This document shows positions 1 through 11,524 of a stretch of 64,000 bases of DNA, in pieces. The stretch's first letter is position 1. Each line of letters opens with the position of its first letter. The notes beneath the pieces are model-generated. The model ran no database searches, was not told the DNA's origin, and saw only the letters and a list, made by a program, of their open reading frames with translations. The DNA comes from Dirofilaria immitis (lineage: Eukaryota; Nematoda; Chromadorea; Rhabditida; Onchocercidae): the NCBI GenBank assembly GCA_024305405.1, contig JAKNDB010000103.1:3162001-3226000 (forward strand), read 5' to 3'. A program made the position numbers and the translations under genes.

Positions 1-102
1 CACATGTACACTGTTTTGCTTACTGAGGTCAAAATATCTCAGGAAATTTGGGAACCAAATGTTTCTAAATATTATTAACGCCTTTTTAATTAATTATTTT
101 AG

Positions 103-1040
103 GTTCAAATGGAGGCGTCACTGCAACAGGCTCTGGTGCAATACGTAAGTGTTTGATCTCGTTTATAAAAGATAATGCGAAATAAAATCTCTTATCTTTA
201 CGTTTTATGGGATTTTCAGCGCAACACATATTGAACTCAGGCGAATGGGTATCAGTTGATATGGTGGTACGATTTCGTGATAACTATGATGATGATGAAC
301 TTAAAGGTCAAGAAGGAACTATTAAAAATGTTGACACTGTGGTAAGTGCTTATTCATTTTATTTTTTATTGTTGCTTTTATTTTAATGTGACTGACATTA
401 ATTGACGTAACTTGCTTGAAATTTCAGGAGAGCCGTTGCAGTATTTACTCATTCGAATTAGATCGTGAAGTAACAGCATATTTCGATCAGATTCTTCCCG
501 TCAAGCCTCAGCAGGGTGATAGGGTGCGTCTTCTTGTTCATTTAAAATTAAAAATTATGCTTGTTTTCACAACATTTAGCAAAACTAAAAATTAAAAAAG
601 TCTTGGATACGTTGTCAGTTGAATATATTTTTTTGTTTACACTTGAGCATTTACACAGTTACTACATATTTATACCAAATTAAACTACAATTGATATCTT
701 TATGTAAGATTTAAAGTACGCGTGATAAGTGATTAAATATACAGAAATATATTGCTAATTTACCTCATATTTTTTGTAAAAATCAAAGTCGATAATATCA
801 GACAGGCATATATAGAATGAATATGGTTGGCTTTTCCAGAAATCGATTGCAGTATTATTTGGTATTTTACTATTGATTTATCACACTGATTGTATTTAGG
901 CGAAAATAATATATGGTGACGATATTGGTATCAGCGGTACCTTAGTATCAGTGGACAATACTGAGGCAGTGGTTAAAACCGATAACAATGATATTGTTTT
1001 AAGTCATATTGAATCACTCTGTCGCATGGAAAATTTATAA
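103..1040 (+). CDS. spt-5: SPT5 transcription elongation factor, C-terminal part (5' end outside window)
   Basis: Four exons are visible: 103-144, 220-341, 428-523 and 900-1040, each bounded by AG and GT, ending at TAA 1038-1040. The first encodes a Gly/Ser/Thr-rich linker. The others encode the terminal KOW-type region, with short matches to SPT5 such as GEWVSVDMVVRFRD, GQEGTIKNV and KIIYGDDIGISGTLVSVD. SPT5 pairs with SPT4 as DSIF on RNA polymerase II in the nucleus, where it controls pausing and processivity. Codon phases join cleanly across all three introns and no frameshift is seen. The NGN domain, earlier KOW domains and most of the C-terminal repeat region must lie left of the window. 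The family call rests on the pattern of the last KOW domains. Confidence 0.85.
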
Positions 1041-1987
1041 TTCTTTACTTTGTTATGTTTTTTCTCACATTTTTTCATTCTTAAGCTAATGGTTATCTAG
1101 ACGTATGAATTGATAGTATTGGTATTTGATTTTTTTAAAGTAGTTAACGAAATTGATTAGCGACCTTCAAAATTTGAATAAAATTGAGATTCGAAATACA
1201 TAATATAATAAATCAACTGCAAGAACGTATAATTGTATCTTAAAAACGAAACAGAATCGCGAAATTTCTATGGCAAAGAACATTAAAATATAGTAATAAT
1301 AACAGTTAAGATCTTCCTACATTTAAATTGACATCGATATCATTCAAAGAGTTAGTGAATTTTAAAAATTGTAATCTCCAAAGAATTTCTGATGCAGATC
1401 ATTATTCAAAAAATGCTGTGTAGAAACACAAAGAGAATGAGGTTCTTGAATAAGAAATTTGGATCATCTAGAGCTTCGTATAAACTTTCGGTTTTTGAAT
1501 AAAATGCTGTATATTATTAGCTTTTGCATAACATTTTATCGTGAAAAATTTTTGTTTTTATTTTCTTTGATGATACTTACAGTTGATTTTTCTATGTATT
1601 TTATGCTTTAGCTTTATTTAAGTTTCAAGAAAAAAATTGTTGAAAAGTAGTGAATTCTTGCATTCCAATTTCGCTCCAATTTAGCTTAGTAATTGGAAAA
1701 GACTTCAATGTGACGTGCTTTTTTCGTAGAATTGTATTCATTTTATGTTTCGATTTCTCTTTATTTATATCGGCATCATTTCTATTGCTCGTCAGATTTT
1801 AAGCACGTATCTGTATTTGCTATCAAGTTTGCAATTAAAGATAAACTAAAGCATTGAATGATTTATGAGATCTTATTTATGGTCGTTTTTAACCAACAGT
1901 ATTGGATTTCATTTTTTTCTCTCTTTTAAAGTAACTTACGAATTTTTCGGATTTTATGGACTTCTGTATGCGGTATTCATTTTAGGA
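1041..1987. other. Intergenic stretch between SPT5 and MFAP1
   Basis: About 950 AT-rich bases with no supportable coding exon. It presumably holds the SPT5 3' UTR and the promoter or outron of MFAP1. An open frame covering 1865-1987 is only the intronic or outron lead-in to the first MFAP1 exon. Confidence 0.6.
1976..1985 (+). promoter_or_regulatory. Candidate trans-splice (SL) acceptor of MFAP1
   Basis: A T-rich TTTTAG ends two bases before the ATG at 1988. In nematodes an unpaired acceptor so close to the start codon usually receives a spliced leader. Inference from position and consensus only. Confidence 0.5.
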
Positions 1988-4900
1988 ATGGGAGAATTCA
2001 CTCCGAAGTTTGAAAGAGATTTGGAAAGCCGTAGTACGGGGCCAAAAGCCCTACCTACTGCTGGTGCTATTGCTGTAAGAAATGAAAAAGGTGAAATTAC
2101 AATGCAGAAAGTGAAAGTGGTTCGATATATGGCTGGAAAAGTGTACATTTTTAATCTTTTAGGAATGAAAAAGGATATTATTGAAAATTTAAATTGTTCT
2201 TTAAAGTGTGTTATGACTTCAGAATTTTTAGCCGAAATTATTAGACATATGCGACATTACTGTATAGTTTTTCTAATAAATCTTTTGTGTGGAAAAACTG
2301 TATTTGTATTTTGTCCTTACTTCAGACCAACATATGCTTTGGGAAAAACTGATTCATCTGGCGGTGAACAAAGTGATGAGGAACAAGAGAAGCCTCTCAA
2401 TGATGCGTGGCAAAGAGAAACGTAAGCTTATTCTACCAGTATTTTTTCAAGAGATTTTTGTACTATCACCATACTTTTATGTTTTTTCTTCATCTTATTC
2501 GAATAATGAAAGTGCATTAAATTAGAAAGAAATGTGATGATTCATGTTATAACTATTTTCATGTCATTAAACCTGATTAAAATGCAGGAATTTTTAAATA
2601 GGTTGAATAGTATGAATTACTAATTATGAGACTAATGGAAAAATGAAATATGTTACTTCAGCTGCTTTTGACTTGATCTTTTTAACAACTAATTTCATAG
2701 CATCTGTTATTAGTTTTGTTCACTTTTATTACATTTAATCATATTATTAGTCACTTGAAGTTTTTTTTTTTTATTAAATTCTCAATTTTATACCATGATT
2801 GCGAAGTACTATTACTTCTTTGGCAGAGCTAAATATATTATCACTGCAACACAGTATCAATTTACTTTTTATGAGACGTACAACTGATGTGAGCAAAGAA
2901 GAAGTAGGAGCAGCATCGAGTTCAGATGATGATGAAGAGGCGGAAAAAGAAGAACAAGAGCAAGGTTACGACGTATGCAACTAGAAATGCAAGAAACTCC
3001 TGTTGAAGATGATGAACCTGATGAGGATGATGAAGTAAGATCAGATGAAAACGTTCAATATAAATCCCAATTTTCGTTTGAATCTATATCCGTTTTTTTA
3101 TAAGTGTACAGCAATCTTGTGGTAGTAATTTTTTTTTGGGCGATTATCTGGAACTATTCATTTTTATTTTTAACGAAGAAAGGACTTCAGGAGGAGTTCG
3201 AGAGGCGACGAGCTTTATTAAGAGCACGTGCTTTGATCAAGGAAGAAGAGGAACTCATAGGAAAGCAAGAGGAAGCAGAAGAAGATGAAGATAGTGAAGA
3301 AGAATCGAGTGAAGAAGAAAGCGAGGAGAGCGAAGACGAAACGGTCCCCAGAATGAAACCTGTATTCGTCGAAAAGTATATCGAATTACTTTTTCTATTT
3401 TATATGATTCTGTTTTTTATTTGAAAATCTGAGTTTTATATCTCTATATTAAGAAGTAAACGAATAACGAAAATAGAAGAAGAGAAGGAGAAAGAACGTG
3501 CCAAAAGGCAGCAAGCTGAGGAGCAGGAAAGGAAAGAAAGGCGGAAGAAAGAATCTGCTAAGGTCTTTTTCCGTAATTTTATATCTCAATGCTTATTTCT
3601 TCCTTACAAGTATTTTCTTTTTCACCTTGAAAAGGATTTGAAGTGTAGTAGTTATTTGGTATAATTTTGACAGCATCTTTCATGTTATTACAGCCATTTA
3701 CTGAACGATAATTTATAGCATTATTTTAAGAATGAATATATGCATGTCGCGAAAATGTATTATCTCTGTTATACAAAAAATCGTTGTGCTTTTCAAAATT
3801 TTCTCATGAACTTACATAAAAATCTTGCAGTTGCTGGAGGAAGTTTTGCGACATGAAGCAGACATGGAAAAAAGGAAAAAGGAGGATAACATTGACTTGA
3901 CGTCAATTATAACCGATGATGAAAATGAAGAAATTGCATATGAAAGTTGGAAGCTTCGTGAAATGAAGCGATTGAAAAGAAATAAAGAAGAACGCGACGC
4001 GTAAGCACGAAATATTTTCCATAATATATTTACTTTTTCTACTGCAATCGCAGTGAAAGAAATGTTTATGTCAAGAAGTTAGATCAGATATTCAAATATT
4101 AGCTGCGAAAATGATTATTGTAGAACTACGAATAATATTTATAGCCTTATATTAGTATTGGCATATTGCTCAGTGTTCCGATAATTTTTGGCTGAAAAAA
4201 TGTGATAAGTGTCAAAAATGGAATTAGATTATTAGTTGGATTTGTCTTTCTGGATGTTTTCGCTACGTTTTTGGGCGTGGAATGTTTTTATGAAAAATTT
4301 CAATGAGTCAGTTTGGACATTTTGCCTTGTATTGAATTATCGTTTGCCGAAATGTAACTGAGACATTTTGCAGATTAGCGCGAGAAAAGGCAGAATTAGA
4401 TCGCATACACGGTATGACAGAAGAAGAACGAAAGCAGTATTTAAGAATGAATCCAAAGTTATTACCAACATGGTTGGTAATTTTTGTCTGTATTTGCTTC
4501 CATTGATTTCGTTAAATCATGAAGAGATCTGCTTTCGGATAGTTTGATTTTATCTTTGATGCATCTTTTGATTTTAATTTGACCATAAATTGCAGCAAAA
4601 GAAAGGAAAATATAAGTTCCTTCAAAAGTACTTCCATCGTGGAGCATTCTATTTGGATGTTGAAGATGATATATTCAAAAGAGATTTTGCTGAAGCAACT
4701 CTTGACGATCAGTTTGATAAATCTGTACTTCCGAAGGTTATGCAGGTAAAAAATATGCTTTATTCGCATCTGCTTAGATTGGATTTTTCAATTTGTTTTT
4801 AATATTAAATCAATTTCACTGACTTATAATAATCTTAATCTTTCTGTTATGCAATATAAAATAAATAGAATGAAAGCTGACAATGGTAGGTAGAAATAGT

Positions 4901-5137
4901 ATATAAGAGATGAGAATTAAATCCAGTTATATAAAACGACTCTTATTTGAGGTCAAAAACTTTGGAAAAGCTAGTCGTTCGAAATGGACGCATTTAACAG
5001 CAGAAGATACGACTGATCATCAGGGTGCTTGGGCTGCTACGACGGCACTAAATAGCAAATTTCTTGTGAAACATGCCGGTGGTATGAAAAACAATTTTGA
5101 AAGGCCAGCTGCAAAGAAACGAAAAACTGATGTTTAA
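1988..5137 (+). CDS. mfap-1: MFAP1, microfibrillar-associated protein 1 (spliceosomal)
   Basis: Nine exons: 1988-2142, 2326-2421, 2876-3034, 3191-3375, 3454-3562, 3831-4000, 4374-4476 (or 4472), 4596-4745 and 4952-5137, about 437 residues (human about 439). Hallmarks are the N-terminal block [19 protein letters not shown], long Glu/Lys-rich coiled-coil stretches, the KPVFVEK joint, [16 protein letters not shown], and a C-terminal block with [19 protein letters not shown] and a basic [11 protein letters not shown] end. MFAP1 is a nuclear component of the pre-mRNA splicing B complex that binds PRP38. Exon 3 needs one extra base, most simply in the A5 run at 2944-2948: its first half reads in one frame (acidic) and its second half in another (an Arg-rich LRRMQ segment as in MFAP1), while both flanking exons demand this switch. 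The end of exon 7 is ambiguous between two frames. Confidence 0.92.
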
Positions 5138-6463
5138 TCCGTTTGTTATCATTTCAAAATAAATTCACTGTTGTTCACCGGATTATCGTTTTGTACAAAA
5201 GATATTCTAGTGTAGACGTCATTCAGTGATGACCTATTGTGCTAAATGTTTGTTATAAAATTGAAGCTCATATGTTTTCTGGCTTCTGCGTTTATTAGCT
5301 TTGAAATTTTTTTCTAATCCATTCCAAAGCATGTGAAAAGACGGCGGAACTTGATTATCGATATTTATTTCTTATTTGGTACAATTTTTGATGATAAATG
5401 CTTTTCTTTTTTTATTATACAGAGAGTTTTGCTCTTTCCTTAAATGCTTATAAACAATTTGTTCCATTTTTCTTTTTTGTGATACAGGATAAAGAATTAA
5501 AATGGATAAAGAATTAGCATGATTGTAATTCTTTATCCACATTTTTTATTAGTTTATTATTACTCGTGATGAATTACAGATTTTGAAATCATCAATTAAG
5601 TATGTTTTTTAAATAAATTGAAAGAAGAAAAGTAACATTAAGAGAAAATTGGAGAAAACAATTGTTATTACTAATGATGCATTTTTTTATCGGAAATTTA
5701 GAACGGGTTTCTGGTATCTCTTTATATACTTTTCATTCTCGACAAATATAATTGCATTATAGCTAATTTTCTGAAGTTCATTTCATCTTTATTCCATCGA
5801 TACAGTTGTTTCCTGTTATTTTACTATCTACATCATATTACATCGTAAATACCTCTATGATCATTATGTCTAATAGTTGGCTTTTTTTTTGAAAATTCTT
5901 TACGAAATTTCAGAATTTAATTTGATTTTTTTGTGATATAAATCAACATATTTCTGAATCGATTTGTTTTCACAGCATATCTTTTTAATTTCTTATATAA
6001 ATTTTGAAATTTTTATACATTTACAAATTTTTCATAATTGTAATTAATTTGAATAGTACTTTGGATAGTATTCATGAATTAATTAATTTCTACTCTGATA
6101 TGTATATTTTTTACAAATCTAATAAATTTTAGCATTGTTAGATAAGTGAATAAGTAATATTTATTTATCAATGATAGATTAGGTATCAAGTGAAATAGAT
6201 GAAATTGATCTAATTACTATGCTGTTTTTATGCTCTTCTAAAATATATGAAATAAATTTAGAATAATTTATATCGTGAAATTGCAAGAATGTCATAGATC
6301 ATTACAGTATGTTAGTTCTATAATCGAAAAGTGAGTTTTTACTAACAAGCAATGGGTGAATGATAATGGGAAAGAAAAAAAACAATGAAATGGGACAAAA
6401 ATGAATCAACAATAAACTGATGTTTGTAAATAACATTAAGCATAACTTTCCATTTATAGGGCA
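5138..6463. other. Intergenic stretch between MFAP1 and the retrotransposon
   Basis: AT-rich DNA with an AATAAA-like poly(A) signal shortly after the MFAP1 stop (about 5157) and one strong hairpin (5503-5539). No gene is supportable. Confidence 0.6.
5503..5539. repeat. Perfect 14-bp inverted repeat (hairpin)
   Basis: The arm TGGATAAAGAATTA at 5503-5516 is followed by a 9-base loop and its exact reverse complement at 5526-5539. A third, direct copy of the core (ggataaagaatta) sits just upstream at about 5488-5500. It lies about 370 bp past the MFAP1 stop. Function unknown. Confidence 0.8.
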
Positions 6464-6654
6464 TGTCGGGAAACCGAGAAAAATTAATTCAAATTTATTC
6501 CTAAAAATACATTTTTGTAACAAATAATTAATTCATTAACGATTCCTGTTTCTCACACTAATTCGTCAACGATTTCCTGTTTTTTGCACTAATCAAAATA
6601 TTTATGTAAATTTTCTTATTCATCATTCACCCAAAATCCTTTCCCACATTTGTT

Positions 6655-6844
6655 CCAATCCAAATATCTCTTTTATCTATTTACAAATCTTACCAAACAA
6701 AATATCTGTTTTATCTATTTACAAAATCTTCCAATCCAAATATCTGTTTTATCTATTTACAAATCTTACCAAACAAAATATCTGTTTTATCTATTTACAA
6801 AATCTTCCAATCCAAATATCTGTTTTATCTATTTACGAATCTTA
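6655..6844 (+). repeat. Five 38-bp tandem units inside the 5' LTR
   Basis: Each unit contains ATCTGTTTTATCTATTTAC (the first has ATCTC). Units alternate between two variants (CCAATCC... and CCAAACA...), so the higher-order unit is a 76-bp dimer. They lie in U3, 42 bp upstream of the TATA box. Confidence 0.9.
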
Positions 6845-6885
6845 CCAATCCAAATTTTTCTCTCATCACGCTCCTTTTATCACCT

Positions 6886-6893
6886 TATATAAA
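6886..6893 (+). promoter_or_regulatory. TATA box of the 5' LTR
   Basis: TATATAAA, conserved in the 3' LTR at the corresponding place, about 110 bp before the AATAAA signal. Likely drives transcription of the element. Confidence 0.6.
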
Positions 6894-7053
6894 CATAACC
6901 ACAGCAACAGATTTCAGTTTTGTTTTGTTTTGTTTTGTTTTTGTTTTTAACCTCCTTGACCACAGTTTGCGGCCTTTTTCCTTTCTTCCCCTTTAATAAA
7001 ATATTCGTTATTTGTTGATTGTCCCCGCAGCAAAAATTTCCACAACATTTTTT

Positions 7054-7071
7054 TGGTGCCACGAGCCGGGA
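7054..7071 (+). other. Candidate tRNA primer-binding site
   Basis: TGGTGCCACGAGCCGGGA begins six T residues after the LTR end. It starts with TGG, the complement of a tRNA CCA end, as expected for minus-strand priming. I could not identify the tRNA by eye. Confidence 0.55.
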
Positions 7072-7081
7072 AATTAACGGG

Positions 7082-8534
7082 ATGTCAACCAGCTTGATCA
7101 AAAGTGCTCAACCGACATTAGAGAAACTTGAGCTACTACTCACCGAAATAAACGAATTGGATTTATCGGATTTATTGCCGGTCGATCAACAATTAACGCA
7201 GGAAGAAACGCGTCACCTATACGAAGTTCGAAAACGAACTATTGGAGAAAAATTGGAACGAATCGAGCAATATGTTAGTATTCTTGAAATTATCAACAAC
7301 AATTGGCTCGACTATATCCAGAAAACGACAAATGCAGCAAGAAAGAAAGAAGAGGAAGAAATTTATATCGAAATGGCCGATCAAGAGAAAGGTATTTTAC
7401 GATTATTAAGTCAAGGTAGGGAAGTCAAAACTACTTTAAAGTTATATAATAAGGATCTTGAGATAGCCATTCGTAGCCTAACATCGGGACATATAAGTCA
7501 AGATAATCTAAATGAAGTATTTGCAATTGGCCCACAAGTAACAGTGCACTTACCACAACTACAATTACCCACATTTAGTGGGGATCCTAAAACGTTGAGG
7601 CAATTCTGGAATAGTTTCGATGTAGCAGTGCATTTTCAAGCTATACCAGACGTTCAAAAACTAAACTATTTAATGTCCTGCTTAAGAGGAGAAGCTCTGT
7701 TAGCTGTTAGAGGTTACGATATTGCCCTCAAAATTACAATATCATTCGAAAGGTATTAATTGAAAAATTCGGTGAGGATTCTATTATCAAGAAATCCTTA
7801 TATGCCGAACTGCAATCTATCAAAAGAAGTGATCGAGATTGGAAAGCAACAATAGAAGCAATTGAAAGAATACTACGACAGCTAGAAGCAATCGGAGAAA
7901 ATTTGGACCATTGTAGTATCGAAACTTCTATAGAAAGTAAGTTACCTATTTGGATATTACACAAAGTTTATGAACAAAAGAAAAGAGGAGCTTGGTCAAT
8001 AGATCGACTCCGGCAAATATTAGGAGAATTAGTTCAAATAAATGAAGAAGTAGCTAGAAACCAATCCTTTAGCAATGAGAAGAAATCGATAGATTTCAAA
8101 CAAAAACGAGCATCACATAATAATAAGGGAGAAACCTCTGCGTTATCTACAATAAAACAATTTAAATCAACCAAATCAAGTGATCATGAGTCAACCACAC
8201 AACCCAAGAAAATTGCTAGGGATAAAAGACCTTGTGCATTTTGTAACAAGGACCATTGGGATAACGAATGCTCCATGTATCCCACACTCAAACAGCGAAT
8301 GGAATATCTAAGAAAAAATAACGCATGTCTTAATTGCCTTCGGACGGGGCACGCAACAAATAATTGTAACAAAAGAAACGCTCATGTTTCCATTGCAAGA
8401 ATCCTCACAACACTGCGCTGTGTTATGTGAAATATGGTATGCAAACTGCCGAATCAAGGAACTCAGCAAACGTAATTAACTCAATAGCTCAATCAACACA
8501 TCAACAAGGTCAGGAAATTTTGCTTTTATGTTAA
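7082..8534 (+). pseudogene. Gag of the BEL/Pao element (frame broken)
   Basis: The frame opens with ATG at 7082 and encodes an alpha-helical N-terminal region rich in Glu/Lys/Leu, then a conserved segment around LPTFSGDPKTLRQFWNSF, typical of BEL/Pao and other retroelement Gag proteins, then zinc-knuckle-like Cys/His clusters at about 8230-8420. These are CAFCNKDHWDNEC, the classical CLNCLRTGHATNNC (CX2CX4HX4C) and a third, CFHCKNPHNTALC. The frame changes at about 7735 (an A4 run) and at about 8372 (an A4 run); each is repaired by one more A. The third knuckle is therefore only visible in another frame. These breaks may be genuine decay or assembly homopolymer errors. Confidence 0.8.
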
Positions 8535-8558
8535 GAAATTGAAATAATTAACCCGATC

Positions 8559-9191
8559 ATGCCGGAAAATCATGAAGAAGTTTTAGTACTATTTGATATA
8601 GGATCACAGTCATCTTTTATATCGACAAAATTAGCAAATCGATTAAGGTTAGAAAGAAAAGAAACGGAAAATCTAAGTATTTCTTCATTTGGTAATAAAT
8701 TCCCGAGGTTACATCAAACTACTAAAGTGGATATCGGAGTAAAAACAGTCGACTCGGAAATTATAACTATTAATACTTATGTATTAGACTACCTAACGGA
8801 CAAATTAAAAGTAATTAAATCAAACTACCAAGATTTACCGCGCATGATAAGTCTAGAACAACTAGACCACGGAGAAGATTGGAAAAGACCCGATATACTT
8901 ATTGGAGCCGACTACTTTTTTGACTTTATGTCACCATATGAATTCTACAAGACGTCATCAGGGTTCTACGTAATTCTCACAAAGGTTGGTTCTATAGTAA
9001 CTGGAATTGGATACATTAAAAACTATTGTACTAGTAAGACTTCAGACAGAATAGACAAAATTTCTGTTGAGGGCAAAACAATGAAAGTAGGTAATGTCAC
9101 TACGACTTCAGATATCGAACAATTTTGGAAGCTCGAACTAATAGGTATTCAAGAACAACCAAATGCCTGTGATGATGAAAAGGCATTAGAA
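8559..9191 (+). pseudogene. Aspartic protease region (DUF1758-like) of BEL/Pao Pol
   Basis: A 210-residue open segment. The LVLFDIGSQSSFIS motif at about 8583-8624 corresponds to the retropepsin active site, normally D(T/S)G; here it reads Asp-Ile-Gly (GAT ATA GGA, 8595-8603). A downstream DILIGADYFFDF matches the second conserved block of the BEL/Pao peptidase family. The protease would cut the Gag-Pol polyprotein. With Ile in place of Thr/Ser the enzyme is probably impaired in this copy, and one C-to-T change could explain it. The segment ends at a stop just before an A6 run at 9202. Confidence 0.8.
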
Positions 9192-9199
9192 TAATTTAA

Positions 9200-10170
9200 A
9201 AAAGGAATCACAAAAAGAAATAACAGATATCAAGTTCGTTGGCCCTGGAAGGATTCAAAGGGAGTTTAAACGATAATTACGGTCTTTGTTTCGGAAGGCT
9301 GAAAACATTAGTTAAACGACTTCGGACTGACAAACTACTATTTAATCGATACAATGAAGTAATTCTACAACAAGTGCAATCAATATAATTGAAGAAGTGA
9401 CTCCAAACATGAATCAGAGCGGTGTTATACATTATTTGCCTCATCACGAAGTATTAACACCGGGTAAATCGACAACGAAATTAAGAATTGTTTACGACGC
9501 TTCAGCCCGACTAAAAGGTATGAAAAGCTTAAATGATGTTTTATACCGCGGCCCGATTACCCTCCCGACTTGGTAGGTGTATTACTTCGTTTTAGGACGA
9601 TGGAAAATGTTATAATAGTCGATATTGAAAAGGCATTCTTGCAGTTGGAATTATTTCCATCGGAGCGGAACTGCACTCGATTCTTATGGTTGAAGAATAT
9701 TCAAGGAGAAGTAACTGACGACAATATAGTATGTTATCGTTTCCAAAGAGTTCCATTTGGGATCATATCATCCCCATTTTTACTTTCAGCGACTCTTAAT
9801 TATCATTTAGAAACTCAGGGAAGCGAAGTTGCCCTGGAAATTAGAAAAATCTCTATGTCGATAACATTATACTGCCAACTAAGGGAACCAAGGAAGAACT
9901 CAAAAACTATGAAAAATGAAATCCATCTTCAAAGAAGCTTCAATGAATATAAGGGAATTTTTGTCAAACAATGAAGGATTCAACAAATCCATTCGAGAGC
10001 ATGATCGAGCAGAGGTAAACCAATTAAAAAGAATCCTCGGCATTAATTGGAATCCCAAAAGATATCATCCAAATCATTTTAAAACCATGGAATGGAATAA
10101 AACTGACAAAACGAACAATTTTACAATTTATAGCAGCTCAGTATGATCCATTAGGATTCCTTGTTCCGAC
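9200..10170 (+). pseudogene. Reverse transcriptase region of BEL/Pao Pol (frame broken)
   Basis: Pieces in shifting frames carry RT signatures: LRIVYDASA (about 9482), [12 protein letters not shown] with the first catalytic Asp (about 9620), [13 protein letters not shown] (about 9748), and the catalytic box as YVDN at 9854-9865, followed by the thumb/connection motif [10 protein letters not shown] (about 10135-10165). The second Asp of the usual YVDD reads Asn; some nematode Pao elements may carry this variant naturally, so it is not proof of inactivation. At least five one-base breaks occur, mostly next to runs of A or C. Confidence 0.85.
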
Positions 10171-10171
10171 T

Positions 10172-10864
10172 ATGGTGCAATTCAAACTATTCCTTCAACA
10201 TTTATGGAAAAGGAACTACACTTGGGATCAATCTATAAGTGAAGAAGACGAAGAAACTTGGGAATGTCTAATAAAAGAATGGTCAACAGACATAAAGGAT
10301 CTACCACGGTGTGTAATACATCCCTCAGAACAAATGCAGCTCCATGTTTTCACAGACGCATCAAGTCTAGCCTATTCTGCAGCTATATATGTGCGAAACT
10401 ATGGAATTGAAGGTGTTAAAACATCGCTTATATTCGCAAAATCACGGATCGCACCAATTAAAGGTATTACCATACCTCGATTGGAATTATTAGCAATAAT
10501 TGTTGGAGTAAGAGCAGTCCATTTTGTTATAAATCAACTGAATCTAGAAAACGTGCCAGTTACCCTATGGTCTGACTCGAAGTACGCATTACATTGGATA
10601 CAGAACTGTTTCCGACTACTGCCAAAATTTGTACAGAATCGAGTAGAAGAAATAAGAAAAGCAAAGTTTCTATTCCGGTATATTCCAAGTAAGTATAATC
10701 CAGTCGACATTGCAACAAAGGGACTTTCTCCAGCAAAACTTGGAAATTATGAAACATGGTGGAACGGACCGTCATGGTTAGCAAAAGAAGAAACGAACTG
10801 GCCGCAATGGGAATACAACTTTGAAGGGAATACGAAAATGAAGAAGGAAACGAAATCTCTGTAG
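10172..10864 (+). pseudogene. RNase H region of BEL/Pao Pol
   Basis: The longest intact Pol segment (230 residues). RNase H motifs are seen in order: [16 protein letters not shown] with the first catalytic Asp, IPRLELLA with the Glu, [12 protein letters not shown] with the next Asp, and [10 protein letters not shown] near the end, as in the Pao RNase H family. It removes RNA from the RNA-DNA hybrid during reverse transcription. The frame shifts again just before the stop at 10862-10864, where one base restores the link to the integrase segment. Confidence 0.85.
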
Positions 10865-11520
10865 CAAAGGTTACAAAACAAGTTATTATAAATAAAACTT
10901 TTAGACTTATAGACGCGAGTCGTTTTAGTAAATGGTCAAGATTATTGAGAGCTACTGCATGGGCGTTGAAATTCATAAATTCCATAACAAAGGGAAACCT
11001 TCATGGCTACACTCCTTATCGGATGTACGAAGTCAACTAACAGTAGCAGATCTTATATTAGCAAATACAGTCTTGATCAAGCAAGCGCAATCAGAAGGAA
11101 TAACCGAAGAAGAAATAAACAAATGGAATCTGTACTACGATGAAAGGGATGGTTATTGGAAATTCAGAAGCCGATTAGACAATCTAAAACAGTACGAAAG
11201 TAATTCGCATTTAATCTATCTCCCGAGACATAATCACATAATTGAAATTTTTATACAATGCCAACATGAGAAACTCTACCATGCAGGTATTGCTCACACG
11301 CTATCAGAATTGAGAATAGAATATTGGATACCCAAAGGAGAACTGAAGTCAAGCGAGTATTAAACAAATGCAGAAGCTGTAAAAGATGAAAGACAAAACC
11401 ATTTAAGTTACCAATTATGCCTAATCTTCCAAAAACCCGAATTGAACGTATTCGAACATTCGAAAATATTGGATTGGACTATCTTGGTCCTCTTTCTATC
11501 AAGAATGAAACTGGGATTGT
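10865..11520 (+). pseudogene. Integrase N-terminal part; catalytic core mostly deleted
   Basis: The zinc-binding region HEKLYHAGIAHTLSELRIEYWIP and a following CRSCK, in another frame (about 11270-11390), form the HHCC domain. IGLDYLGPL at about 11470-11495 contains the first Asp of the DDE triad. Only a few residues later the sequence leaves the integrase pattern: the second Asp and the Glu, with roughly a hundred or more residues, are not found before the env-like region. This looks like a true internal deletion, unlike the one-base breaks elsewhere. Confidence 0.7.
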
Positions 11521-11524
11521 CAAA

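Larger units (their letters stand above)
6464..7047 (+). repeat. 5' LTR of the BEL/Pao element (584 bp)
   Basis: Starts TGTCGGGAAACCGAG and ends CCACAACA. It holds a TATA box, TATATAAA, at 6886-6893 and a poly(A) signal AATAAA at 6995-7000, consistent with a U3-R-U5 layout. Positions 6655-6844 are five tandem 38-bp units. It is 78 bp longer than the 3' LTR, almost all of which is two additional units. Confidence 0.92.

Noticed and set aside
1865..2425. 186-residue open frame starting before MFAP1
   Set aside because: It reads through an intron and the pre-ATG outron; only 1988-2142 and 2326-2421 are MFAP1 exons.
6650..6892. Repetitive open frame in the 5' LTR (and its copy at 12600-12890)
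   Set aside because: Translation of the 38-bp LTR repeat in U3, upstream of the TATA box; not expected to be translated.
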